Positions 1 to 11,699 of a stretch of DNA of 64,000 nucleotides are shown piece by piece. The notes beneath the pieces were generated by a model. That model ran no database searches. It saw only the letters and a program-made list of their open reading frames with translations, and had not been told where the DNA came from. The stretch is from positions 11,998,708 to 12,062,707 of the forward strand of contig OW388304.1 of assembly GCA_936450465.1 (NCBI GenBank). Direction: 5' to 3'. Source of the DNA: Gibbula magus. Its lineage: Eukaryota; Mollusca; Gastropoda; Trochida; Trochidae. The position numbers were made by a program, and so were the translations under genes. How positions within the stretch are numbered: position 1 is the first letter of the stretch; the number at the start of each line of letters is the position of its first letter.

Positions 1-870
1 CATAACATGTCTAATTTCCTGTTATGAGGATTTGTGCATTCACTACATAAGTATACATAATAATCAAAACACCCCATATTTCAGTTGGTCGAGTAGCTAC
101 AGTAAGGGGAGAAACTAGTTTCAACGTTTTTAAAAGCTATACTCTGCTTGCTGAATAACAGTATCTTTCACACTAAATGGTAATTAAATTAAAGCTTCAC
201 GCTGTATGCTGTTGGTCATGGGTAAATTGAAGTTTTGTATGATTTTGGAGAAAAAATAATTAAAATATAAATGCACTGTACCATATCATATTATTTTGTT
301 AGAATATTAACTTAAGACAGAAATACTCCTGTGAACTATTCAATAATAAGACTTACTGAGAGATTCCCGTGCGATGTATGGAATTTTTATAAATAAGTTC
401 GTTTATTTGATCTTTGACCAGTTTTGTATATTCATGAGAATTGGATACACAGTTTATAAGAACATTTTATTGCATCGATAACACCCTTTATTATTTGATA
501 TTTTTTGTTACCAAATTACGAGTTATTGAAAATATACACAATTGATACTTTGTACGCTTTTTCGATTTTTCTGGAAGTTTAGAAAGTGAAATCTATAAGA
601 TGGTGTGATCGGAAAATTCGAATCCATATGTTAGAAAGATGTTGGAATGGGTTAAGAAGTAACCAATTACACCGATAAGTGTTCTTCAAAGAAAAGAAGA
701 TAACATCATGAAACATGATTTAAGATATTTTGAGAAAGAAAAAAGAGAAATAAAAACCTCAAATCACTTGGACTGTTCAACAAACAAACTTTATTAGACA
801 CACAACATGAATTTAACCATAATACTTTTTAAAAATTATGATTTGGCTTCTGCATAAGCCATGATTGACT
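1..870. other. Non-coding, no gene seen
   Basis: AT-rich unique-looking sequence that is part of the duplicated segment. It has no reading frame of note and no recognisable element. Confidence 0.6.
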
Positions 871-876
871 TATACA

Positions 877-907
<31 letters not shown>
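871..907. repeat. (CATA)n microsatellite
   Basis: Tandem tetranucleotide CATA/TACA directly abutting the SINE-like repeat that follows. It is absent from copy B, so it probably arrived with or grew at the edge of that repeat. Confidence 0.9.
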
Positions 908-908
<1 letters not shown>

Positions 909-1360
909 AACATTTGTATAGCGCCAATATCCAGCTAAACTAAGCTGCTCAAAGGCGCTCTGTTTGCCCCCGATCATTGGATGTCACTGTTTAACGACAC
1001 TCTTTTGTCAATCTCAGCTCCAGTTGGAGTATGCAACTTTTGCAGGCACTAGGCGCACCAAGTTAAATCACCAAGCTCATCCTTACGAGGTACTCATTCA
1101 TAGCTGGGTGAACTAGGACACATAGTCACAGTATTTTGTCCAAGGATACTGCACGTTGCTGTACCTGCAACTAGGTGTCTGCACGTATTCATGTGGCCAC
1201 CATCTGGTCATTTACCAACGGATTCGTGGGTTCTTTTAAGTGCACAGGGTTGTGAACTGTACACTAGGGGTTGTGACAACACTGAAAGAGTCCGCACTCA
1301 AAGTTGACTCCAAGGTTTTTACAAAACCCGGTCACAGGTGGACTCGAACAGATTACACAA
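908..1360 (-). mobile_element. tRNA-derived SINE-like repeat
   Basis: About 450 bp present in copy A but missing from copy B at the matching place (homology breaks after 868 and resumes near 1365). Near its right end GGACTCGAAC (1340-1349) is the complement of a pol III B box, GTTCGAGTCC, which suggests a minus-strand tRNA-derived SINE. I did not find a convincing A box. The family is not named. It could instead be a non-autonomous repeat of another class. Confidence 0.5.
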
Positions 1361-2301
1361 AGAGTAGAAAATGTTAACAGCAATTTCATGTAGGCTAATG
1401 AAAGTCTTAACATCAGAGATCAAATATGGTAAAATATATGTTATTATTTAGAAATACATGTTGTTTAGATTAGTGACCGTTTTTAACATTGTCATCGTTG
1501 GGATCGCACCATCTGCGATGGTCCAAATTATTGTACCTTTTCCTTGGCAATCCAAAATGTAACAATATTACGCAAATTTTGTCTACATAAAACCTTTAAA
1601 GGCTTTACTGTAATCAACATTGTTAGATGCAAATCAACACCAATATGACTCTCATATTCCGTAAAGCTAATTTTGGTACCTCCTTTGCGCAGTTCCCCTT
1701 TGGTATATAAATGAGGTTAACGAATCTTAATATGCTACTTCAAATCTTTTCAGGAAAGAAAAACATCATTTTCAATATATACCAACATAGATTTTCTTCA
1801 TGCGTATGCCTTTATCATGAAAGGAACAGAAGAACAGGTCATTTAACGATAAGTTATTATATATTCCAGATTCATCTAATTTTAATGGAAATTCTATCTC
1901 CTCACTGAAATTAAAAACTGCCTCAAGATACAATTTATTCTCCCCTAAAATATCCCCTAAGTTCTCATAATACCTTATAAGGTAGTAATTTCAATCAATA
2001 TAACACACTCTTCACTGGATGATCCATAGCGTCACATCAGTAGTCTCCATGATCAGACAATATCCAGTTTATCATCCTACAGATATCAACTGGAACTAAC
2101 CTGAAACATTTAAGCAAAGATAGCGATTTACTTGGATTACATTAGATAATGGCTTAAATACATGTGTCAATCATCTCCAGGGCGAGCATAGCAGCTATGG
2201 TTTGATTGGTTACGTTAATGATGTAATTGGATAATAGACAATGCTATTGGAGGAGGTGTCAGGATATGTACACGTTTTGCATTGTATTACACACAGAGGC
2301 A
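1361..2301. other. Non-coding flank of the ISL2EU insertion
   Basis: Duplicated non-coding sequence matching about 52040-54000. The short open frame at 1711-1908 has no coding features. A frame that begins at 2241 runs into the transposon's first exon only by chance, since the element begins at 2304. Confidence 0.6.
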
Positions 2302-2316
2302 ATTCATGGTTCCGAT
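2302..2316. repeat. Left TIR and AT target duplication
   Basis: AT at 2302-2303 is the target copy. TCATGGTTCCGAT (2304-2316) is the left terminal repeat. Just inside, 2333-2345 (AGCAACGGTTGCT) is a 13-bp near-palindrome whose complement recurs at the right end (7761-7772), a possible transposase-binding site. Confidence 0.85.
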
Positions 2317-2366
2317 TTAAGCCACGCCCCCTAGCAACGGTTGCTCCGCATCACATTGATAACAAG

Positions 2367-5300
2367 ATGGCGACCGCGAGTACCAAAGGTTCCACGGTCA
2401 CAGACTCGCTTCGTGATATACCTGACAACATATCGGTAACCTATTTACCTGACCATGCAACTGTATCGCAGAAAGCCCGTCAGAAGGGTCTGAATTATTT
2501 CACACAAGGTTACATACATGAAATTTTTATTTCTATCGTTAATGAGATCGTGATCCGAGTCGATGCGAAATGTTGGAGGTCAATGAGGAAGTCAGAGTTG
2601 CCCCATCGTCTACAGATAGATGTCAACACCAGCGACGAGAAAGTGACGGAATCACACTGTAGCTGTACTGCTGGGTAAGAAATAATTTGGGCGAATATGA
2701 ATCTAAAATAAAAACAAGTCCTCCACCAGTCCAAAAATATTTGAACAAAATTTAAACAAATTATCATGTTTGATGAAAGACATAACTGTGTACTGTGTAA
2801 TATTATTACCGAATAATCAGGAAACTGTCAATATATGGGTGGAAGTAACGGGGGCTGTTGCATGATTAAATAGATCTGTAGTTTTCACTCTTATCGCAAT
2901 TTCTCCATTGCAACATTTCGTGTCTCTCCTCATTTCACCATAGTATAAATTAATGTTATATTGATATTTTGATTAATTTGATTTTTTGACAGGGCTGATG
3001 GACATTGTTCACACATTATTGGACTGCTGAAAACACTCCAAGGACTCAAGTTACACAACTACACCAGTGTTCCTCAGCATCAGAGTTGTACAAGTGTCCC
3101 CCAACAATGGAATGTACCTAGAGGGCCAAAGATCAAGCCAGTCCCTATCAACCATATTGTTGTGGCACGTCCATTGGAGAATAGAAAAAGAAAACCTATC
3201 ATCTGTCATCTGGATGAAAACTACCCGTAAGTTTAAAAAAGACCAATCATTCCCCCCAATATTTTGCAAAATAAAATTTGATCAGTAGCTTGGTTATTCA
3301 CCTCCATTTAATATTATAAAAAAATAATTACAAGCTTCTGATGTTATATAGCATCCTATGCAACCGAGTTATATTTAATTCATTAATTCTTGTACTTCAT
3401 TTCGATGTATAACTTAAAATTATGTTTACATAATTTTTGTTCAAGTTTGTATGTAAATTGTTCTAAATTTCAGAATTCCAACTTTAGAAGACACTGAACT
3501 TCAGAATCTTCGTGAAACTGTTGGCAGCCCTCTGCAATATACACTGCCATCATCCAAATCTGCTTGTCCAGTCACATCTACGCCATTTGGAGATGTTCTA
3601 CTCTCATCATCACTTTCTTATCAGGTAATTTAGGACTCTTCAACATAACAAAACAGATCACAATACAACACAGTTTATTTGGTATCCTAAAAACATATTT
3701 ACAAATATTTTGTATAATTTACAGTTTTAGCAGTTGTTAAGACAAATTATTCAATTTTGACATTCTGTACCTCTGATAGACCTATAAAATGTATCATACA
3801 CAAGAAAATTATGATTGTACTTGTATGAATTTATAAATTCATTCAATCAATTGAACAATGATAGTTCATTCTTTGACAAAAATGTCATCAAACAGAGTCA
3901 GGTGACAACAAACTGTCCATATCTTGTTGATCCTTGCAAACATACCTGTGGGGATTGCACTTTTCAATATTTTATTTTTCTTAACCTTGGCAATGAGTCT
4001 TTCTATGTGAATCCTGTGTTTGGCAATCTTTTGTGTTTCCCTTCTTTCTCCACTTGTCAGTTGCTTTCCACCACGGACAAAAGGGGGGATGTTAAGCTTT
4101 AAATTTAGCTTTGCCAATTCGTCAGCTATTGTGAATCCTTTATCTGCCATTATCGAATCACCGTCCTGAATGTATCCATGTGTTTTTAGATTCTTCAAGA
4201 GCTCATAAAAACCACTTTCTTCTGTGATAACTTTGTCTGATATAGACCCAGAAAATAATTCTGACACAAATAGAAGAGTTCCTCTTGAATCACAACCGAT
4301 TAATCCTTTCAGTGTTGTATTGCCCTTGTAATCACTGTAAAACTGACTCTGTAATCCAAGAGCACAAGGGGACTGTGTAAAAAGTTCAGTTCCATCAATG
4401 ATGATCAATGTTGTTGGATAATCCTTTTTGAAATTCTTTGGCATGTTTTTTATGAGTATATCTCTGTTTGGCCAAAGTGGCAACTGAGCAAGCTTAAAGT
4501 ACATGTGATCAAGCCAGGTATTGAAAACCACTCCAGCAGTTTGGAGCTTCAGACCAAATTTCATTGCTAAATCAGCTAGACTAAAGTCCCGTCGACATCT
4601 TATAAGTGTCAAAAACAAACCATCTTCATTTGACAGTGACTTCAAGTCACTCCTGCCTTTCTCAAATTGTAAACTGAAGTTTGCAGGAATTAAGAAGGAT
4701 AGCAATGCTACAAATCTCACATATGTGATACCAGTGTAGTGCTTAAACAGGTCTGTATGGTTGGTTTTGTTGTTTAGGACTGCTTGTACCCCGAACCATT
4801 TGTCTTGACTAGTAGCACTCTGAGTGGCGGCTTCCGCTTGCAGCTCTGTAATGGTCTCATCCTGCTCCTTCACCTTGGCTTTCAGTGACTCAATCTCTGC
4901 TGTCATGGTTAGCACTTCCAAGGATGACACCCCTGTAAAAATGTGAAATGTCTTCATAATTTTTTCATAATAAGGTCTGTCATCTTCCTTAAAAAAGAAT
5001 TTTAAATAAATTTTTTCCAGTTACTCCTACTTGCATAGTGTCAGTGGGATTTGTTCCAATGATGGTCTATGAATTTTTAATACAATAAAAAGTATGATTG
5101 GTGATATGTATTAATATTGAATTTTTATATTTACAGACGAGGAACTTAAAAGCAGCTGTCCCGCCTCCAACATCCCATGGATGTGGAGATACATCTGTAC
5201 ACAGACAAGCACCTGTAGTATTGCCAGAGGAATACAAGGTTCTAAACCGACCCATGGAGCAGGCGGACATTGAGGAAATTGAAAGGAATACAAGATGTCA

Positions 5301-5904
5301 AACGCGTTCCGATACCTGGTTTTCAGAAAGAAGAGTGCGTCTCACAACATCAAATTTTGGAAAAGTAATTAAAAGAAAAGCAAAGCCGACACTTCCATTT
5401 TTAGAAGATGTGTTTAACAGAACCAGAAAATCTGCTCCTGCCCTGGATTATGGAACAACACATGAAAAACAAGCAAAGGCAAAATATCCGGAAACCTTTC
5501 CATCACGCCATATTCATGACTGTGGTTTCATCATTAACAATTACTTCAACTTTCTGGGTGCATCACCCGATGGAAAAGTCTGTGATAATGGAGAATGTGG
5601 GATACTAGAAGTGAAATGTCCATATTCAGCCAGAAATATGGACATAGAAAGAGCATGTGAGGAGATTGGTGGGTTTTGTTTGGAACTGAATAATCATGAC
5701 ATGAGTTTGAAAAAGGACCATATGTATTATGCTCAAATTCAGGGACAACTAATGATATCAGGTTGTGACTTTTGTGAGTTTGTTGTGTTTACACAGAGAA
5801 GTCTGTTTGTTGAGAGAATACTTCCAGATGTGCCCTTCATGGAAAATATGTTGATGAAATTGTCTTCCTTCATGAAGGAACATGGACAACAGTATATGGT
5901 TTGA
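2367..5904 (+). CDS. SWIM zinc finger and YqaJ-type nuclease of the ISL2EU element
   Basis: Four exons: 2367-2674, 2993-3226, 3474-3624 and 5137-5904, joined at GT/AG sites with matching phases to give 486 residues with no internal stop. The start at 2367 was chosen because it lies inside the TIR, has an AAGATGG context and opens the conserved frame. The SWIM finger is C98-x-C100, C108-x-H110, and its two halves are split by intron 1. The YqaJ (lambda-exonuclease-like, PD-(D/E)XK) domain fills exon 4: a tryptophan/arginine start near 292-300, E341, D376 in GASPDG, E389-x-K391 in LEVK, and QIQGQ near 431-435. Such nucleases trim or cut DNA ends. In ISL2EU elements the protein accompanies the transposase, and its role in transposition is inferred. 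The last intron (3625-5136) contains the final exon of the opposite-strand transposase. AATAAA at 6271-6276 is a candidate poly(A) signal. Confidence 0.87.
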
Positions 5905-7705
5905 GGGACTTGAGTCAATCGGGTGTGTTGATCTTAATTCCATTTACTTAATTGGGTCTCAAACTGCGATACTTACATTTTTCATCTGTCTGAACAGAAC
6001 TTTCTGTTGTTGTTAGGCCATGGACATGTGTGACTGGACTGTATCCGCCTCCCGCATATGTGTGATCATAGCCAACCAGTGGAGTAGCACCAATACTAGA
6101 AATATAAATAGGGATAATATAATATTACCATTATGTATTTCATAATTACCATGTATGTTTTTTTTCAAATGTTTTATTCACTTCAGTTCAGTTCTGACAA
6201 AAGTTTTTTTTCCATGCTTTAAGGATGTTCAAAATTATCTTATAGTATTCAATGACTGTGTTTTTGATGCAATAAATATGTTTATTAAGGCAAAAATGTG
6301 TGCCAACCCAAATAAACCAATTTTCAACTAAAAAATGACTATTTATAAATTGGTGATTCAGTCATGTTGATTCAGCTATTTGAGTATTGACTACATGGTG
6401 TTGTTAATATATTATATTTACTTCATATATTTGTATGTTTGTTTTTGTTGTATTAACATGAAATTATTATTGTTTTGACATGCTGCAAATACATTTTTAT
6501 TTAACAATCATGAAGACTTGTTTTTTTGTGTGTGGGAGACATTTAATCAATGTGTGCTTGACAAGATCAAGGAACACTAATAGTACACAAACGTCAATAC
6601 AGAACATAAGCAGGGATCACTGTGGGAAGGGATTTGGTGATGCATTTATGCACCAACTGAACATATCTTATTATGAATTCTGAAAAGGGGTGAAAACCCC
6701 ATTGAACAATGTAAAATTCTCAAAATTATTCACTAAGAACCCAATACTTCATCTGAAAATATCCCTGTGTAAGACAAAGGGGAGATTATTCTCCCTTGAC
6801 ACTCTACTCCAGGATGATCCCTGCATAAGTTTTTGATTTCTTGACTATACATGCCACACAGTTATATAAACACCAATAAAGATTGAAATTTGTCTATTTG
6901 GCAATATACAACATGAAATAATACTTCATATAGAATGCTTGGACAGATTCTTACTTGTCTGTGTTCTCTTTGAATGGAACCAAGTTTAACTTCTTCACAG
7001 GGCCATTTTGGTTGTGGGCAAGGTTTCTTTTCTTGGGGAGTGGTCTGCTTGGGGTGCACTTACTCCCATCAGCTGCGAGAGGGTCGGGGTACTTGTCTGT
7101 GGGCCCATTTCCACCAACAAAATGCTGCGAAACAAAGGTTGAAAGAATAAATTTTTGGAATAATGGGTGACGGAAGATTAATTTGTTCAAATTATTTACT
7201 TGTTCAGTAAAAAATTCTATAAAGGATAATACCTCCCAAAAAGTTGCAAAATCACAACTTCATATTTGACCTTGGAGAAATACCATGAAAATGGGTTACA
7301 CTTCCCTATTAGTATAAATTGGCAAGTTTTGTAAACACAATGACGGACAAATATGTCATCTAATTTTATGATGTTCATGAAGTTTGACCTTATAAGCATT
7401 CAAGTTCAATCCACGGAAATAGGTAACACGATAAAAAAAAATAATTAGATCTCTTCAGAACTTTGCAAACTAATTTGAAATTAACCGTATCTGTTGCTTA
7501 CCTTGGAACAAACGACTTTATTCCTGTTGCCATTAATTTTGTCGACATTGAGTTGATCGTGTGGTCGACCACACGCCTTGATCCACCTCAAACATTTCTG
7601 TAAATTAGTCTTTGGCTTGGGGAAAGGTAACAATGTAACACCTACTAATCTGTCACGATATCTCTCGTCTGTGTTACACATTCCCCAAACACAACGACGA
7701 ACCAT
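3866..7705 (-). CDS. THAP-domain DDE transposase of the ISL2EU element
   Basis: Four exons on the minus strand: 7705-7502, 7124-6955, 6095-5977 and 4932-3866. GT/AG joins and phases agree and give 519 residues without a stop. The THAP DNA-binding domain is at the N-terminus: C5-x4-C10, W41, then C66-x2-H69, with the C-x2-H pair split by intron 1. A short coiled-coil-like stretch follows (about 176-205), then an HTH_Tnp_4-like helix-turn-helix (about 263-305) and a DDE_Tnp_4 catalytic core. Probable triad: D344 (IIIDGTE), D397 (GSISDK) and E475 (HIERL); D428 (ADKGF) is also typical. It should bind the element ends and perform cut-and-paste transposition. Intron 3 (5976-4933) contains the last exon of the YqaJ gene. 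TTTATT at 3674-3679 (AATAAA on the minus strand) is a candidate poly(A) signal. Confidence 0.87.
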
Positions 7706-7867
7706 ATTTAATTTGATTTAGAGCGCCAAAATTACTTTTTCTCCGTGCATCACACTGCGTAGCAACCGTTTGTTTGTGATGCAGCAATGGCGGTCGCTCG
7801 ATAGCAGATCCGGGCAGAATGCAAACGTTTTTTCTGATTGGTTAACGGCCAGCTGTCAATCACGCTT

Positions 7868-7882
7868 ATCGGAACCATGAAT
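7868..7882. repeat. Right TIR and AT target duplication
   Basis: ATCGGAACCATGA (7868-7880) is the exact inverse of the left terminal repeat and is followed by the second AT copy (7881-7882). The subterminal AGCAACCGTT at 7761-7770 mirrors the left-end motif. Confidence 0.85.
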
Positions 7883-8659
7883 TATCGCCAGTCACTCGTC
7901 TGACGTCTTATGACGTCATAGTGTCAGCTTGGGAAGGCTGTAATTTAATGTTAAAATCAGTCCATTTCAACATCAGTCACAAAAACACTAAATATGTTTG
8001 ATGCACTTGTCTTTAATGATGTAAACCAAGGTATTTGCGACATTTTAGTATAAATCGCTATTTAACAATTTGCATTTCTAATACATGTATCTAGTCATAC
8101 TTTCTTTACTGAACATGTAGTTAGTTATTTTCAGTTAACTTGCTGTTTAGAACTCATTTGTGTAATATTTGACATCACCATCATCAACCACAAATCGACG
8201 TTTATGCTTGAGTAAGTATATTATTTGTAGTGTACCTATGGCAACTTAATGTATTCAACAGTAAAGACAAACATGAAAATTCTACATTGTATTTCTGTGC
8301 TAAGGAACCGATCACTTGTTTTGAAATGATTCTTGTCGTGCACGTACAATGCTAAACTTGAACTCGACGTGTACTACAAGGTATCATACTAATTAACGTT
8401 AGGTCCGAAATGTATTGATGACACCGACCTAATCTTATACAACACAATATTAACCTCATGTGCAAAAGAAAGTTCCCCGTACACAGTATAAGATATTTCC
8501 ATGCACGAGAGATGCATACGACTGAAACCGAGTTACATAACGTCTTTAGAAGCGAACTTAACTACATGTGTATGTGAAATTTCAAAACAGTATCTGATCA
8601 TATTTCTGAGAAACACACATTTTGATAAATCAATCTCCTTAACTAGACGAAACAGGACA
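7883..8659. other. Non-coding duplicated sequence
   Basis: The first 120 bases match 54866-54990. It contains TGACGTCA (7911-7918), a CRE-like palindrome, but there is no coding evidence nearby. Confidence 0.55.
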
Positions 8660-8668
8660 GTTAAAAAG

Positions 8669-8930
8669 GTGAGGTGAGGTGAGATGGGGTTTAACGCCGC
8701 TTTCAAGAGTTTTTCACTTATATCGCGGCTGCTAGTATAACGGCAGGGAGAAAGCCCGCAACCTATGCAACCTGCGAGCATCGGCTGGAACTAGCGAACC
8801 ATGGGTGGTACTACGCTGAAATTCAGTGTAGCATTGCACCCAAACCTTACTGCGTGTAGAAAAGTTCTTTACTGCAGACAAAGTTGCCGTGCCCCTGGAA
8901 GGATTCGAACCCCGGACCTCTTGATCAATG
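8669..8930 (-). mobile_element. tRNA-derived SINE (TTTAACGCCGC family)
   Basis: It begins with GTGAGGTGAGGTGAG and TTTAACGCCGC, a signature common in mollusc genomes, and ends with GGATTCGAACC (8901-8911), the complement of a perfect pol III B box, so the SINE is transcribed on the minus strand. The frame at 8732-8935 is not a gene. A related start occurs at 44988. Confidence 0.65.
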
Positions 8931-8935
8931 ATCAA

Positions 8936-11520
8936 TGTAGGTAAGTTATGTTAACAAAATCATAAATTACATTTCCACATTTTATATTTCTCAAAAACAT
9001 AAATGACAAACATTCTGGTCAAATACATTTTGAAATAGCGATTTTAACACACCAAGTTAATAAAAGTATCATACTTTTCACTGAACATGTGTTTATCGAA
9101 TACATTTAATATATATTTTCTGAGACATCTGTACATGTATTTTGTTTTATACTGTTTTAAACATTTGGGGGCGTTTCTTTTGCATGTCAGTATAGATTAT
9201 AATAACGTGGTAACCAATGTTTTTTCTACCCTTTATTTGCACCATCGTTTTTCCTAATTGATGCATGATATATTTTATATATTTGAACCTCAACTTCACC
9301 TGTAGGTCAATCCACTGACAATGACATGAAAACCAACTTTAAATCACCCGAAGACCATTGCATTAATAGATCGTAATGGTTTTCTGGATTATGACATCAG
9401 TTTGGTCTCTCATGTCAATGAAGCAGTTTTGTTGTGATGAAATCATTGAAAACAGTGTTTGAATTCTGCTCTTGAGATCTTCAGTTTTTTTGCGGAAAGT
9501 GAGGAAATGTTGCATGTTCCTTTAATGATTCCTAAAAATCGTAATTGTTCCCCTTTGAGAATTCAGTTAATGGTTATCAATTTCTGTTTGAAAAGAGAGA
9601 ATAGGGGCATATGAGCTTCAAAGATCTCTTTGTACTAAATAGTCGAAAGAGTGTTTAAAGGTATGGGTGAACTTTGTTCTTGAGTTAAATAAAGAGGAAA
9701 GTGATCAAGTTGTATGTGTATATTTGAAATATGGAAGTTTCTCGTCATAAAGAATAATATCATTCATTTCACTGCTTATCTATATAAAAGGGATTGGGGT
9801 GCGACTAATACAACACGAGGTATAATCTAAATCATGTACAATCTTAATGAATTACTAATAATGAACAAATGCCATGTCCTATGCGACACCAATGTCAAGT
9901 ACAGACCTTAAAGATATAATGCTTACGTTTAATTATCAAGTTTGATGGTACTGTTCACTCATAATTATTTGCCAATGGTCAACAGAATATGTGTGACCTA
10001 CTTCATCATATCAACACTGCAAGGTTCAATGTGTAGGTGGTGTTCCCACACATTCTTATCAATAAGATATCCAAAGCAAACACTTACTGGCTACAAGAAA
10101 ATACTGACATCAATCACTGCTATTTCTTTCATAGTGTGTAGGAGTGATCGATTATTAAATACCATGTTTCTTACATTTTTATTCAAGATCCCACTCAGTG
10201 AAAATTAAAAGAAATCGTTATAACATTTAAATTTATAAATTATATTTTAAAGGTTAGATGTAATGCCATATGGTCACATTCGTATTCATTAAAATGGGAT
10301 AACAATTTGACAAATGCTCCATTTTAAATACCTGAAATCGGCCCATAAATTACTTTCATACCGCCCGGTGGCAGAATGAAAATCTGCGGAATTGTGGTCC
10401 CTGAAGCGATGACTCATGTGACGTCATTGGAGTATTCTCATTATCTTCGATAGTCGATAGGCGATAGATAGTAATAATTCAATGTTATTTCGGAACATTT
10501 TGATTATTAATTTCACGAACACATCTTCAATAAAACAACTTAGATTTTCAATATATCGAATGTTAAGATATCCAACTAGGTAATTCCGCAGATGACAATT
10601 ACATAATTATTGCATAAACATGTGTTTTTGGCGATTTAACACACCTCATAAATTCATCTAGCGGTAGTGATAATGATCATCTATTAATTAATGAGGCTCC
10701 ACGGACACCAGCTGTCTGGTGGATCACAGAAGCGTTCGCGGCGGTGATCGTGGCATTGTTAAAATGGGTAAATTTAAATCGTCTTAATAATCAACTGCAC
10801 GTGAATATTGTGTCGATTTTATGCTCAATTGATTTAGAAATATAATGTACGCAGAGGTGATAATCTGTCATTCTTGTGAAAAATGCATTTCACGTGATCT
10901 TTCATTTTAAACATCATTTATTTATTTTGAAAACATAAATTGTGGTGGTAAGTTATGATATTCAGTCAGTTAAGATTAGGAGTTTTGAATAATTCAAATT
11001 TTAATAAAGCATAGACATCGTTTTCAATATATGGTTGTCTTTTTGCATCTTTAACTTCACAAAATTGATGTTAAGGTTACACACTCAAGTTGGCACAATA
11101 CACTTATAATGTGAACTTCTTTCTCATTCTAAATCTATTTACCTCGCAATATCTTTAACTTCAACTTTCAAACAAGAAGGCGAGGAGCCTATAAATGCGC
11201 ACGTTCATGGAAATCAGAATAAATATTTACAGATTTTCATTTCATTATTTCTAAAAGAAAGAAGCATTGCATGAACAATGGTGAATGTGTTGCAATAACA
11301 AGATACAAACCTACACACTCAAGAGTCAGGAACTAATCGTCAGCACTGATCATCACAACACCTTAACCACTCACTCATCGAGACATCGTGAATAACGAAG
11401 TCCGTCGACTATTACCTCAGTTTATGTTACATTGTAGTCAGTAGCTCTATGGTAGATATAAAGTGGCACATCTCTCAAGGCTGGAAAATGTAACAATGTT
11501 TTATTTGGAATCAGTATCTT
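8936..11520. other. Non-coding duplicated sequence
   Basis: No gene seen. 9640-10200 matches copy B at about 56640-57440. The frame at 9942-10208 lacks coding features. 10711-10750 holds a small hairpin (CACCAG/CTGGTG) in a locally GC-richer patch of unknown meaning. Confidence 0.55.
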
Positions 11521-11539
11521 CAAAAGTACACACTCCTGT

Positions 11540-11640
11540 ACATTTTCGAACTTGTCCATTGCGGGATTCGAACCAACAACCTCGGAGACAGCTACCATAT
11601 TGCTTGTCCTAAAAGCTTGCACAAACAACCAACGATGTTG
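11540..11640 (-). mobile_element. tRNA-like SINE relic (shared by both copies)
   Basis: GGATTCGAACC at 11564-11574 is the complement of a pol III B box. Copy B has the same site at 61873-61883 with one changed base in the box core (GGATTGGAACC). The relic therefore predates the segmental duplication. Its boundaries are not clear. Confidence 0.45.
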
Positions 11641-11699
11641 CTTTTCAGTGAGGTTCCATTGATGACCTGACACACTGTTAATTATCATTATTATCTGCT

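Larger units (their letters stand above)
2304..7880. mobile_element. ISL2EU-type DNA transposon, apparently intact
   Basis: A 5577-bp element bounded by a 13-bp perfect terminal inverted repeat, TCATGGTTCCGAT, and by a 2-bp AT duplication (2302-2303 and 7881-7882). It holds two convergent spliced genes: a SWIM/YqaJ nuclease read from the left end and a THAP/DDE transposase read from the right end. From general knowledge, ISL2EU (IS4EU) elements code for a THAP-type DDE transposase plus a YqaJ protein and use AT target sites; all three agree here. Both reconstructed frames are open. Copy B of the segmental duplication has the uninterrupted target (54864-54865), so the boundaries are supported independently. 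It looks potentially autonomous, though expression cannot be judged from sequence. Confidence 0.88.

Noticed and set aside
871..907. CRISPR-like array
   Set aside because: A plain tetranucleotide microsatellite with no spacers. No array with regular unique spacers exists in the window.
2241..2366. Upstream extension of the SWIM/YqaJ frame (start at 2241)
   Set aside because: It begins before the transposon's left end at 2304, and copy B shows that this flank is host non-coding sequence. The ATG at 2367 inside the element is more likely.
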